From assembly GCA_026393175.1 (NCBI GenBank), contig JAPLAT010000206.1, forward strand, positions 1-32,818: a DNA stretch of 32,818 nucleotides, in the 5' to 3' direction. This document shows, piece after piece, positions 16,446 through 26,831 of this stretch. The notes under the pieces are model-generated. The model had not been told where the DNA came from. It did no database searches and was given only the letters and a program-made list of their open reading frames with translations. Within the stretch, counting starts at the first letter, position 1, and every line of letters begins with the position of its first letter. The DNA is from Pseudonocardiales bacterium (GTDB taxonomy: Bacteria; Actinomycetota; Actinomycetes; Mycobacteriales; Pseudonocardiaceae). Position numbers and translations under genes: made by a program.

Positions 16446-16469
16446 GTGACCAACTCGTGACCAACGAGT
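16446..16469. promoter_or_regulatory. Direct and inverted repeat upstream of the lipoprotein-protease operon
   Basis: GTGACCAAC occurs twice in tandem (16446-16454 and 16457-16465, 11-nt period). ACTCG (16453-16457) and CGAGT (16465-16469) form an inverted repeat around the second copy. It lies 15-38 nt upstream of the lipoprotein ATG in a stretch with noticeably lower GC (16440-16560), consistent with an operator or promoter. The rest of the 143-nt gap holds no recognisable feature. Confidence 0.4.
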
Positions 16470-16574
16470 ATGCGACACGGAAAGCCGTGCGGAATGCGCC
16501 GTTCGGTTGCCGGCGTGTGAAGAAAAATGCGGCGAAAGCGACGAAGCGGTTAAAGCCCCGGAGGGAGGCCCGGG

Positions 16575-17141
16575 CTAGAGCCCGAGATCGGCCAGGCCGA
16601 GCAGCGCGCGGTACGGCACGCCCTCGGCCTCGATCACCTCGCGGGCCCCGGTCTCGCGGTCCACGACGGTCGCGACACCGACGACGGTGGCCCCGGCCTC
16701 CCGGGCGGCGCGCACGGCGGCGAGCGGGGACGCCCCGGTGGTGGAGGTGTCCTCGACGACCAGCACCTGCCGTCCGGCGATGTCCGGGCCCTCGATGAGG
16801 CGCTGCATGCCGTGCTGCTTGGCCGACTTCCGCACGACGAACGCGTCCACCGGGTCCGCGTCCGGCTCGGCGGCGGCCGCGTGCAGGACGGCCGTCGCCA
16901 CGGGGTCGGCGCCGAGGGTCAGGCCGCCGACGGCGCTGTAGGTCCAGTCGGCGGTGAGCACCCGCACCAGCCGCCCGACGAGCGGCCCGGCGCGGTGGTG
17001 CAGCGTGACCCGGCGCAGGTCGACGTAGTGGTCGGCCTCCGCGCCGGAGGAGAGCGTGACCCGCCCGTGCACCACGCCGAGGTCCCGGACGAGGGCGGAG
17101 AGCTCCGCGAGGTCCGCGCTCGCCTGCGCGGGGGTCGTCAC
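16575..17141 (-). CDS. pyrE: Orotate phosphoribosyltransferase
   Basis: The 188-residue type I phosphoribosyltransferase makes orotidine 5'-monophosphate from orotate and PRPP in pyrimidine synthesis. Visible features are [25 protein letters not shown] at the N-terminus, [15 protein letters not shown], the flexible-loop [41 protein letters not shown] with the 13-residue PRPP-binding motif, and a C-terminal [17 protein letters not shown]. The GTG start overlaps the stop of the upstream short-chain dehydrogenase as GTGA, so the two are translationally coupled. Confidence 0.95.
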   Translation of the reverse strand: MTTPAQASADLAELSALVRDLGVVHGRVTLSSGAEADHYVDLRRVTLHHRAGPLVGRLVRVLTADWTYSAVGGLTLGADPVATAVLHAAAAEPDADPVDAFVVRKSAKQHGMQRLIEGPDIAGRQVLVVEDTSTTGASPLAAVRAAREAGATVVGVATVVDRETGAREVIEAEGVPYRALLGLADLGL

Positions 17142-17902
17142 GTCCGGTCCCGGTCGAACGTGGCGGTGACGCGGCGCACCAGCGCGCGCGGCAGCACGTC
17201 GACCAGCGCGACGATCGCCTTGTACTGCGGACCGGGTACGGACACCGTTCTCCCCCTCGCCAGATCGGCCAGCGCGTCGTCGACGACCCGGCCGGCGTCG
17301 AGCCACAGCGGGCCCGTCCGGTCGCCGACGTCGATCCCGGCGCGGGCGTGGAACTCGGTGCGCACGAACCCGGGGCACAGCGCCATCGCGCGCACCCCGG
17401 TGCCGCGCAGCGACGCCGACACCCCCTCGGTGAAGGCCGTGACCCACGCCTTGTCCGCACTGTAGGTCGAGCCCCGCCCGGCCAGGAACCCGGCCACGCT
17501 GGAGACGTTGAGCACCGCCCCGCGCCCGCGCCCGACCATGCCCGGCAGCGCGGCCCGGGTCAGCTCCAGCACCGCGCCGACGTTGACGTCGAGCTGGCGG
17601 CGCAGGTCGGCGGGCGCGCAGTCGAGGAACTCGCCGTGCATCGCGAAGCCGGCGTTGTTGACCAGCAGGTCCACGGGCGGGCCGGCCAGCCGCCGCGCCA
17701 CCCGCTCCCGGCCCTCCGCGGTCGCGAGGTCGGCGGGCAGCACCTCGGCGGCGACGCCCGCGGCGCGCGCGGCGTCCGCGGTGGCGGCGAGGCGCTCCTC
17801 GTCGCGGGCGACCAGGACCACGTCGCGGCCGTCGCGGACGAGGCGCTCGACGAACGCGGCCCCCAGGCCGGCGGTCGCCCCGGTGACGAGTGCGGTGGGC
17901 AC
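17138..17902 (-). CDS. Short-chain dehydrogenase/reductase
   Basis: The 254-residue classical SDR has the cofactor motif [11 protein letters not shown] (TGxxxGxG), an NNAGF motif at [12 protein letters not shown], catalytic Ser in [13 protein letters not shown] and the YxxxK pair in YSADKAWV, followed by CPGFVRTEF. An arginine just after the second strand ([10 protein letters not shown]) favours NADP(H), by family knowledge. The substrate is unknown. It lies in an operon between an unknown membrane-anchored protein (2-nt gap) and pyrE (GTGA overlap). Confidence 0.94.
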   Translation of the reverse strand: MPTALVTGATAGLGAAFVERLVRDGRDVVLVARDEERLAATADAARAAGVAAEVLPADLATAEGRERVARRLAGPPVDLLVNNAGFAMHGEFLDCAPADLRRQLDVNVGAVLELTRAALPGMVGRGRGAVLNVSSVAGFLAGRGSTYSADKAWVTAFTEGVSASLRGTGVRAMALCPGFVRTEFHARAGIDVGDRTGPLWLDAGRVVDDALADLARGRTVSVPGPQYKAIVALVDVLPRALVRRVTATFDRDRT

Positions 17903-17903
17903 G

Positions 17904-18554
17904 TCAGCGCGTGGTGGAGCGGGCGGCCCGCTCCAGGGCGGTGGCGACCTCCGACAGGTCGGCGACCAGGTCCTGGATGCGCTCGCTGTCCGAGCCCAGC
18001 GGGGCCGTGGCGAGCACCCACGACTCCTCGGCCCACAGCAGCTCGACGTCGTCGCCGAGCTGGTCGCCCGCCGCGGCGAGACGCTCGGTGAGCAGCGGGC
18101 GGACGGCGTCGGCGTCGGCGACGAACGCGTAGCGCTCGCCGACCGGCTCCAGCAGGTCCAGCCCGGCGTCGTCGGGCAGCGGGGCCGACGGCAGCCGCAG
18201 CTCGACGGCGGCGGGCAGCGGGTCGCGCAGCTGCACCGCGGCGAGCACCGAGCTGCGCCGGCCGGCCTGCTCGTGGTCGAAGACGTAGGCCTGCCGCGGG
18301 CCGTCGGGCGTGGGGACGTCGCCGCTGATCAGGTCGCGCGCCACCCCCGGCCCGCCCTGGTGGATGGTGCCGTAGCGCCAGCGGCTGGGCAGGACCGGAT
18401 CGGTCTCCTGGTACTCCCAGCCGCGGGCGGCGGCCCAGCGCCTGCGGTCGCGCACGCCGCCGGAGCTGCCGCGCCGGTCGAGGAACAGCAGCGCGGCCCC
18501 GGCGAGCAGCGCGATCACGGCGATGACGAACCACACCGACGGAGGAATGCCCAC
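17904..18554 (-). CDS. Membrane-anchored protein of unknown function
   Basis: The 216-residue protein has one N-terminal transmembrane helix ([19 protein letters not shown]) followed by [27 protein letters not shown] and a soluble domain of about 160 residues, probably cytoplasmic by the positive-inside rule. The soluble part alternates strand-like and acidic stretches ([57 protein letters not shown]). I do not recognise a family. The GTG start has TAGCCT exactly 6 nt upstream, so the gene is likely leaderless and first in an operon with the SDR and pyrE. Confidence 0.8.
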   Translation of the reverse strand: MGIPPSVWFVIAVIALLAGAALLFLDRRGSSGGVRDRRRWAAARGWEYQETDPVLPSRWRYGTIHQGGPGVARDLISGDVPTPDGPRQAYVFDHEQAGRRSSVLAAVQLRDPLPAAVELRLPSAPLPDDAGLDLLEPVGERYAFVADADAVRPLLTERLAAAGDQLGDDVELLWAEESWVLATAPLGSDSERIQDLVADLSEVATALERAARSTTR

Positions 18555-18560
18555 GGGGCC

Positions 18561-18566
18561 AGGCTA
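18561..18566 (-). promoter_or_regulatory. -10 hexamer TAGCCT of a leaderless promoter (minus strand)
   Basis: On the minus strand TAGCCT fits TANNNT and lies exactly 6 nt before the GTG start at 18554, with GGCCCC between and no Shine-Dalgarno sequence. Confidence 0.55.
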
Positions 18567-18612
18567 GCCCCGCCGTGCACGGCAGATCATGGTGGCGCGC
18601 CGGGCCGTCCGA

Positions 18613-18669
18613 GTTGCAGCAAAGCCACTTTCACGCAAGGAGCTTGCGTGAAAGTGGCTTTGCTGCAAC
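18613..18669. repeat. 27-bp perfect inverted repeat with 3-nt loop
   Basis: The arms 18613-18639 and 18643-18669 are exact reverse complements over 27 bp with loop GAG. Arm ends are GTTGCAGCAAAG... and ...CTTTGCTGCAAC. The arms are about 52% GC, far below their surroundings. The element lies between the clpB stop (14 nt away) and the membrane-protein promoter. No T-run follows on either side. It could be a strong terminator for clpB or a dispersed palindromic (REP/MITE-like) element inserted here. Confidence 0.85.
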
Positions 18670-18682
18670 GGGGTGGGCGGGG

Positions 18683-21286
<2,604 letters not shown>

Positions 21287-21357
21287 CCCGGACGTCCTCC
21301 TGCTGTGGTTCGTCGGGCACCACCATCGTGCCCGTTGCTTCACCCAACGGCAGGAGA

Positions 21358-21378
21358 GTTGAGTCTGTTCCGCTCAAC
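21358..21378. promoter_or_regulatory. HAIR operator (HspR site) upstream of clpB
   Basis: GTTGAGT-N7-GCTCAAC closely matches the actinobacterial HAIR consensus CTTGAGT-N7-ACTCAAG. It lies 72 nt upstream of the clpB start, and the same two half-sites occur upstream of dnaK. It overlaps the stop codon of the nitronate monooxygenase gene. Confidence 0.85.
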
Positions 21379-22477
21379 CCAAGATTTCCCGCGCGTCCCG
21401 CCACATCCGCTCGACGATCACCCCGGCCGGGTCGGTCGAGGCCAGGGCGGCGCCCTGGCCGGCCCAGTGGTTGACCCGGTCGACGCCCCCGGCCCCGCCG
21501 CGGCGCCAGCGGGCCACCAGCGCCCGCTGGTGCGGGTAGGGCGCCGGGTGCGGCGCCCCGGGCCCGGCCCAGGCCCTCACGTACGGCGTGGGCGCCGCGC
21601 GGGCGAGCCGCCCGGTGTACGCCCGGGTCGGGACCGTCGCCTCGGGGGCGAGCCCGTCCAGCGACGCCGCCCACTCCGGCGCGATCGCCGCCTCCGGGGT
21701 GCGCAGCAGTGCCGTGCCCACCTGCACCGCGCTGGCGCCGAGCGCGATCGCCGCCGCCACCCCGCGCCCGTCGGCGATCCCGCCCGCGGCGATCACCGGC
21801 ACGCGCAGGTGGTCGGCCAGCCGCGGGAGCAGCGCGACCAGGCCGACGGCGGTCCCCTCCGCGGCGGCCGGGTCGAACGTGCCGCGGTGCCCGCCCGCCT
21901 CCAGCCCCTGCGCCACGACGGCGTCCGCGCCCGCCTCCTGGGCGGCGAGGGCGTCGTCGAGGGTGGTCGCGCAGGCGAACCACGCGATGCCCGCGTCGTG
22001 CAGCCGCGCGACGAAGGCCGGCTCGAACAGCCCCATGATCGACGAGGCGACCGCGGGCCGGGCGGCGAGCAGCGCCGCGCACTGCTCGGCGAACACCGGC
22101 GCCGCGGGCCCGGGGTCGCCGGGGTCGCCGAAGCGGCCCAGGAAGTCCGCCGCGGCCGCGATCGGCCCGGGGTCGTCGGCGGGCGGATCGGGGACCCAGA
22201 GGTTGAGCTGGAACGGCCCTTCGGACGCGGCCCGGAACTCCGCGGCCCACGCCGCGATCCGCTCCGGGGGGTCGGACACGACCCCGGCCGCGCCCATCCC
22301 GCCCGCCCCGGCCACTGCCGCCGCCAGCGCCGGCGGGCAGGCCCCCGCCATCGGGGCCTCCAGGACGGGGACCCGCAACCCGTACCGCCGGCAGAACGCG
22401 TGCACCCGCTCCGGAACCGCCACCTGCGGCACGGTAGCCGGGTCCGCGCCGGGAGGGGCCCCGGGTGGCGTCGCCAT
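21374..22477 (-). CDS. Nitronate monooxygenase family protein
   Basis: The 367-residue FMN-dependent TIM-barrel protein is of the 2-nitropropane dioxygenase/nitronate monooxygenase family, which oxidises alkyl nitronates. Features are the N-terminal VLEAPMAGACPPALAAAVAGAGGMG, WFACATTLDDALAAQEAGADAVVAQGLEAGGHRG with the active-site-region HRG, and the FMN phosphate-binding IAAGGIADGRGVAAAIALGASAVQVGTALLRTPEA. Relatives include enoyl-ACP reductase FabK-type enzymes, so the exact substrate is open. The ATG at 22477 lies only 9 nt from the divergent AAA start, so the true start could be further inside. The stop overlaps the clpB HAIR site. Confidence 0.9.
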   Translation of the reverse strand: MATPPGAPPGADPATVPQVAVPERVHAFCRRYGLRVPVLEAPMAGACPPALAAAVAGAGGMGAAGVVSDPPERIAAWAAEFRAASEGPFQLNLWVPDPPADDPGPIAAAADFLGRFGDPGDPGPAAPVFAEQCAALLAARPAVASSIMGLFEPAFVARLHDAGIAWFACATTLDDALAAQEAGADAVVAQGLEAGGHRGTFDPAAAEGTAVGLVALLPRLADHLRVPVIAAGGIADGRGVAAAIALGASAVQVGTALLRTPEAAIAPEWAASLDGLAPEATVPTRAYTGRLARAAPTPYVRAWAGPGAPHPAPYPHQRALVARWRRGGAGGVDRVNHWAGQGAALASTDPAGVIVERMWRDAREILG

Positions 22478-22480
22478 ACT
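22475..22480 (+). promoter_or_regulatory. -10-like CATACT of a leaderless promoter (AAA gene)
   Basis: CATACT lies exactly 6 nt before the GTG at 22487 with no room for a Shine-Dalgarno sequence. It overlaps the start codon of the divergent nitronate monooxygenase gene. Confidence 0.5.
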
Positions 22481-22486
22481 GGCCGC

Positions 22487-23683
22487 GTGCCCGACGACGC
22501 CCTCCTCGACAGCCTGCTCGCGGCCGTCGACGCCGCCCCCGGTGACGTGCCGCTGCGGCTGCACGTCGCGGAGCTGCTGGCCGGGCGGGACCGGTTGACC
22601 GAGGCGCTGGCGCACTGCACGCAGGCGCTCGCGACCGCGCCCGGCCACCCCGGCGCGGTGGCCATGCTGCAGCGGCTGACCACGCTCATCGCGCGGCCCG
22701 TCGAGCCGGCGTTCGACTGGCGGCGGGCCGAGCACGAGGTCGCCGACGTCGCGCGGCCGGACCCGCCGGCGGCGGCCCCCGTCGCCCACGAGGAGCGGCC
22801 CGCCCCGGTCACCGAGGACGTCGAGCGGCCCACGCTGCGGCTGGCCGACGTCGGCGGCATGGAGCACGTCAAGCAGCGCCTGGAGCTGGCGTTCCTCGGG
22901 CCGATGCGCAACCCCGAGCTGGCCAGGGCGTTCGGCAAGGGGCTGGGCGGCGGGCTGCTGCTCTACGGGCCGCCCGGGTGCGGCAAGACCCACATCGCGC
23001 GCGCGGTCGCGGGCGAGCTGGGGGCCTCGTTCTTCTCCGTGGGCGTCGCCGAGGTGCTCGACATGTGGGTGGGCTCCAGCGAGCGCAACCTCGCCCAGGT
23101 CTTCGCCGCGGCGCGGCGGCACGCGCCGTGCGTGCTGTTCTTCGACGAGGTCGACGCGCTGGGCCAGAAGCGCTCGCACCTGACGCACTCCTCGAGCATG
23201 CGCAACACCGTCAACACGCTGCTGGCGGAGATGGACACCCCCGACGACGGCGTGTTCGTGCTCGGCGCGACCAACCACCCGTGGGACGTCGACGCCGCGC
23301 TGCGCCGCCCGGGCCGGTTCGACCGGATGCTGCTGGTGCTGCCCCCCGACCTGCCGGCGCGGGTCGCGATCCTGCACCACCACCTGCGCGGGCGGCCGCT
23401 GGACGGGGTGGACGTCGAGGCGCTGGCGCGGGCCACGGAGCACTTCTCCGGCGCCGACCTCGCGCACCTGTGCGCCACGGCCACCGAGCGCGCGCTGGCC
23501 GACTCGATGCGCGCCGGGGCGCTCCGCCCGATCGGCCAGGCCGACCTCACCGCCGCGCTGCGCGAGGTGCGGCCGAGCACGGGCCCGTGGTTCGCGACGG
23601 CCCGCAACGTCGTCGCGTTCGCCAACATCGACGGCACCTACGACGACCTGGCCGCCTACCTGAAGAGGAACAGGAGGCTGTGC
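22487..23683 (+). CDS. AAA+ ATPase with N-terminal TPR-like region; stop codon apparently lost
   Basis: About 398 residues are recognisable. A TPR-like N-terminus (VPLRLHVAELLAGRDRLTEALAHCTQALATAPGHPGAVAML) precedes a linker and a single AAA domain: VGGMEHVKQRLE, Walker A GPPGCGKT (about 161), pore-type MWVGSSERN, Walker B CVLFFDEVDALGQKR (about 217), sensor LGATNHPWDVD and RPGRFDR. It ends FANIDGTYDDLAAYLKRNRRL, which looks like the normal family end. The next codon, 23681-23683, is TGC where a TGA overlapping the following GTG start would be expected. There is no stop in this frame until 25573, which would give 1028 residues, the rest in the wrong frame of the TPR gene. I end the feature at the expected stop. 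The role is unknown; the TPR membrane protein next to it is the likely partner. Confidence 0.75.
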
Positions 23684-24711
23684 GCGGGCACCCCGCCGCG
23701 GCCCGGGTCGCGCGGCTGCGCACGCTGCGCCGCCTCGACGACGCCGAGCGCGAGGCGCGCACGGCGCTGGCCACCGACCCGCAGGACCCGGCCCTGCTCA
23801 CCGAGCTGGCCGCTGTGCTGCTCGCGGCCGGGCGCGCCGCCGAGGGGCTCGCCGCCGCCGACGCCGCGGGCGCGGCCGCCCCGCAGGACGAGCGGGTGCA
23901 CCGCATCCGCGGCGTGCTGCTCTCCCGGCTGGGCCGGCACGCCGAGGCGGTGCAGGCCGGCTACACGGCGGTGTCCCTCGCCCCGCACGAGCCGCTCGCC
24001 GCGCTCGGGTACGCGGTGGTGCTGCAGTCCGCCGGGCGGCTCGAGGACGCCCAGCGGGTGGCGATCCGGGCCGTCGAGCTGGCGCCGGCCGACCCCGCCG
24101 CGCACCTGCGGCTCGCCGACATCGCCGGCGACCGCCGCGACCTCGTCACCGCCCGCCGCGCCTACGCGGAGACGCTGCGGCTGGACCCGTCGAACGCGAC
24201 GGCCCGCCACGACCTCGCCGTGCTGGACCTCGCCACCCACCACCCGGCGCAGGCGCTGCGGGGGCTCGTCGCGGCCGGGCAGCTGGACCCCACCCAGCCG
24301 CTGGTGCTGCGCAACGTCGCCGCCGTGCTCTGGCGGCTGGCCTGGCTGCTGCGGATCGTGCTGGTGGTGGGCGTGCTCGCGCTGTTCGCCGCCGGGGGCC
24401 GCGACGCGGGCGAGCCGTCGACCCCGGTCCGGGTGGTCGCGGCGGGGCTGCTCGCCGTCGTCGCGGTGCTCGCCTGGCGGCTGGCCCGCGACCTGCCGCC
24501 GAGCACCCGCCCGCCCGTGCGCGCCGCGCTGCGCGCCGACCTCCCGCTGCGGCTCACCGTCGGCGCCCTTGCGCTCTGCCTGGCCCTGGTCGTGGCGGTG
24601 GCCGTCACCGGGGTCGCCCTGCCGGCCGCGCTGGTCTGGCTGGTGCTCGCCGCGCTGGCGGTGGTCGCGGTCGCCGTCGGGGCGCTGCGCCGCCGGCGCG
24701 ACCGGGCCTGA
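23680..24711 (+). CDS. TPR-repeat membrane protein
   Basis: The 343-residue protein has about six tetratricopeptide-like repeats in residues 5-210 (for example ALATDPQDPALLTELAAVLLAAGRAAEGLAAADAAG, YTAVSLAPHEPLAALGYAVVLQSAGRLEDAQRVA, YAETLRLDPSNATARHDLAVLDLA). About four transmembrane helices follow (LLRIVLVVGVLALFAAGG, VVAAGLLAVVAVLAW, LTVGALALCLALVVAVAVTGV, ALVWLVLAALAVVAVAVGAL). The repeats probably face the cytoplasm and could dock the AAA ATPase encoded just upstream. GTG 23680 follows AGGAGG by only 2 nt; the start overlaps the expected end of the ATPase. Function unknown. It converges with the PNPOx-like gene within a 24-bp palindrome. Confidence 0.82.
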   Translation: MRGHPAAARVARLRTLRRLDDAEREARTALATDPQDPALLTELAAVLLAAGRAAEGLAAADAAGAAAPQDERVHRIRGVLLSRLGRHAEAVQAGYTAVSLAPHEPLAALGYAVVLQSAGRLEDAQRVAIRAVELAPADPAAHLRLADIAGDRRDLVTARRAYAETLRLDPSNATARHDLAVLDLATHHPAQALRGLVAAGQLDPTQPLVLRNVAAVLWRLAWLLRIVLVVGVLALFAAGGRDAGEPSTPVRVVAAGLLAVVAVLAWRLARDLPPSTRPPVRAALRADLPLRLTVGALALCLALVVAVAVTGVALPAALVWLVLAALAVVAVAVGALRRRRDRA

Positions 24712-24725
24712 GCGCTCAGGCCCGG
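24702..24725. terminator. 24-bp perfect palindrome at convergent gene ends
   Basis: The 24 bases are a perfect palindrome (10-bp stem with a GCGC centre) beginning CCGGGCCTGAG. It contains the TGA of the TPR gene and, on the other strand, the stop of the PNPOx-like gene. It is well placed as a bidirectional terminator. Confidence 0.65.
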
Positions 24726-25477
24726 CGCAGCGGCCGGAGCGTGCGCGAGGGCGTGCCGCCCAGGTGCGTGGTGGTCGGGAAGCGGCGCCGGGGCCGCCGG
24801 GTGCGGGGCACCCGGGCGGGCGTGCCCTTCGCGGCGAAGTAGTCGCCGCCCTTGCGCCCCGGGTCGTCGGTGCCCCACGCGCGCCTGCGGGTGACGACCT
24901 CCATCTGCGGGACGTGCTTGCGGCAGTGCACGTAGGCCTCCTCCACGTCCACCACCACCCAGCGCTCGGCCCGCCTGCCGCGGGCCGGGTCGACGGGCAC
25001 GCCGGGGTGCTCGCGGCGGAACTCCGCGTCCTCGACGATCCGCGCGGTGCCGTTGACGTGCAGGCCGATCCGGTCGCGCACGAAGTCGACCATCAGCAGC
25101 CCGACGTGGGCGTTCTCCGCGATGTTGCCCAGGCTCGCGTGCACGCCGTTGCCGCGGTACTCGGGGTAGGCCAGCGTCCGGTCGTCCAGCACGTGGACGA
25201 AGCCGGGCGGGCCCGCCCGCAGCGACGCGTCGCACTCGCCGTGGCCGTCCGCGGTGGCGACGAACACCATCTCCATCCGCCCGACGAACTCCACCATCGC
25301 CGGCAGCAGCCGGTCGCGGACCTGGTCGGCGTAGAAGCGGTCGGCGCGCTCCGTGCTGCCGTAGGCGCACTGCAGGGCGTGCTCGCCTGCCGAGCCCGGG
25401 CGCGCGTCGACAGGCGCTCCGACCTCGGACGACGGTGCCGGCGGACGGCGGGTGAGGGCATGCGTACGCGTCGTCAC
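24716..25477 (-). CDS. Pyridoxamine 5'-phosphate oxidase-like FMN protein
   Basis: The protein of about 253 residues has a PNPOx-like split-barrel core at about residues 35-200: MEMVFVATADGHGECDASLRAGPPGFVHVLDDRTLAYPEYRGNGVHASLGNIAENAHVGLLMVDF followed by IGLHVNGTARIVEDAEFRREHPG. A basic C-terminal tail of about 40 residues (TRRPRRRFPTTTHLGGTPSRTLRPLRRA) is outside the fold. Such proteins bind FMN or related flavins and many are general reductases, so the name does not imply vitamin B6 synthesis. The start is uncertain: GTG codons at 25477, 25480 and 25486 are possible and none has a clear Shine-Dalgarno sequence. It diverges from the flavohemoglobin gene. Confidence 0.82.
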   Translation of the reverse strand: MTTRTHALTRRPPAPSSEVGAPVDARPGSAGEHALQCAYGSTERADRFYADQVRDRLLPAMVEFVGRMEMVFVATADGHGECDASLRAGPPGFVHVLDDRTLAYPEYRGNGVHASLGNIAENAHVGLLMVDFVRDRIGLHVNGTARIVEDAEFRREHPGVPVDPARGRRAERWVVVDVEEAYVHCRKHVPQMEVVTRRRAWGTDDPGRKGGDYFAAKGTPARVPRTRRPRRRFPTTTHLGGTPSRTLRPLRRA

Positions 25478-25557
25478 CACCCACACGGTGCCATCCGGAC
25501 GGGCGTCCGCCCAGCCGGGGTGTGTCTCCGGGTGGCGACCGGCCCCCTTTCGTGCAC

Positions 25558-25563
25558 TAGTCT
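25558..25563 (+). promoter_or_regulatory. -10 hexamer TAGTCT upstream of the flavohemoglobin gene
   Basis: TAGTCT fits TANNNT and would give a leader of about 60 nt before ATG 25631. GAGGAACG precedes the ATG as a ribosome binding site, so unlike many genes here this transcript is leadered. Confidence 0.4.
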
Positions 25564-25630
25564 GACCCGCTAGCAGTGCCTTGCCCCGGGTCCCCGGCCG
25601 GGGTGTCGACGACCAGAGGAACGTCCACCG

Positions 25631-26803
25631 ATGACCGCCGAACAGTTGCTCACCGCCGACCTCCCCACGGTCGGTGAGCCCCGCAGCGAGGCATCCGGGA
25701 TGGTCGAGATCATCCGGTCCAGCTTCGAGCTGGTGGCCCCGCAGGCCGAGGACGTGGGCCGGCACTTCTACGCCACGCTGTTCAGCCGGGCCCCCGAGAC
25801 CCGCGACCTGTTCCCCGTGAACATGGAGGTGCAGCGCAGCAGGCTGCTGCGCGCCCTCGTGCACGTCGTGCAGATGGTGGACCAGCCCGACGAGCTCGTC
25901 CCGTTCCTGCAGCAGCTGGGCCGCGACCACCGCAAGTTCGGCGTCATCGCCCAGCACTACGACGCGGTCGGCGGCGCCCTGCTCGCCTCGATCGCCCACT
26001 TCGCGGGCGACGCCTGGACCCCGGAGGTCGAGCGGGCCTGGACCGACGCGTACGGGGTCGTCGCCGGGGCCATGCGCGACGCCGCCGCCGCCGAGCGCGG
26101 GCCGGCCTCCTGGCTCGGCCGCGTCGTCGGCCACGAGCGCCTCGGCTGGGACCTCGCGAAGATCACCGTGCAGGCCAGCGAGGCCATCCCCTACCGGGCC
26201 GGCCAGTACGTCTCGGTGGAGACCCCGCAGCGCCCGCGGCTGTGGCGCTACCTCTCCCCGGCCAACGCCCCGCGCCAGGACGGCGTGCTGGAGTTCCACG
26301 TCCGCGCCGTGCAGAGCGGCTGGGTCAGCCGGGCGATCGTCGCCCACTCCCGCGTCGGCGACACCTGGCGGATCGGTCCGCCGATGGGCCGCATGGGCAT
26401 CGACCCCACGTCGAAGCGCGACCTGCTGATGGTCGCGGGCGGCACCGGCATGGCCCCGATCAAGTCGCTCATCGAGCACCTCGCGGCCACCGAGAACCGC
26501 CCCCGCACCCAGGTGTTCGTCGGCGGGCGCACGTGGGAGGACCTCTACGACTTCGGGTCGCTGCGCAAGCTGTCCTACAGCAACAGCTGGCTCGACGTGA
26601 TCCCCGTGGTCGAGTCCGACGAGGAGGCCAGCGGCGCCGAGCGCGGCACCCTGGCCGACGTCGTCACCCGCTACGGCGCGTGGGCCGACCACGACGTGCT
26701 GGTGTGCGGCTCGCCGTCGATGATCCGGGCCACGGTGTCGCGGATGCTGGTGGCGGGCACGCCGCTCGACCGCATCCGGTACGACCCGTTCACGATGGAC
26801 TGA
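25631..26803 (+). CDS. Flavohemoglobin-type globin-reductase (putative nitric oxide dioxygenase)
   Basis: The 390-residue protein joins an N-terminal globin domain (about 25-155) to an FAD/NAD(P) reductase domain. The globin has IIRSSFELVAPQAEDVGRHFYATLFSRAPETRDLFP and likely proximal heme His109 in HRKFGVIAQHYDAVGGALL. The reductase has PYRAGQYVSVETPQRPRLWRYLSPAN for flavin and VAGGTGMAPIKSLIEHL plus LVCGSPSMIRATVSRML for NAD(P)H. Such enzymes convert NO to nitrate with O2 and NAD(P)H. The flavin motif reads RYLS rather than the usual RxYS, and about 20 extra residues precede the globin. It is a stand-alone gene that converges with hspR. Confidence 0.92.
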   Translation: MTAEQLLTADLPTVGEPRSEASGMVEIIRSSFELVAPQAEDVGRHFYATLFSRAPETRDLFPVNMEVQRSRLLRALVHVVQMVDQPDELVPFLQQLGRDHRKFGVIAQHYDAVGGALLASIAHFAGDAWTPEVERAWTDAYGVVAGAMRDAAAAERGPASWLGRVVGHERLGWDLAKITVQASEAIPYRAGQYVSVETPQRPRLWRYLSPANAPRQDGVLEFHVRAVQSGWVSRAIVAHSRVGDTWRIGPPMGRMGIDPTSKRDLLMVAGGTGMAPIKSLIEHLAATENRPRTQVFVGGRTWEDLYDFGSLRKLSYSNSWLDVIPVVESDEEASGAERGTLADVVTRYGAWADHDVLVCGSPSMIRATVSRMLVAGTPLDRIRYDPFTMD

Positions 26804-26805
26804 CG

Positions 26806-26831
26806 GGCCCCGCCGCGGGCGGGGCGGGGCC
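26806..26831. terminator. GC hairpin between flavohemoglobin and hspR
   Basis: GGCCCCGCC (26806-26814) and GGCGGGGCC (26823-26831) form a 9-bp stem with an 8-nt loop between the two convergent stop codons. It is a likely bidirectional terminator without a T-run, ending the dnaK operon on the minus strand. Confidence 0.65.

Noticed and set aside
18613-18669. Calling the 27-bp hairpin a simple rho-independent terminator
   Set aside because: There is no T-run on either side, and its length and composition are unlike the other terminators here, so I list it as a repeat with termination as an option.
23660-23700. Programmed -1 frameshift joining the AAA and TPR genes
   Set aside because: There is an AGGAGG but no obvious slippery heptamer, and a lost TGA in a GTGA overlap explains the arrangement more simply.
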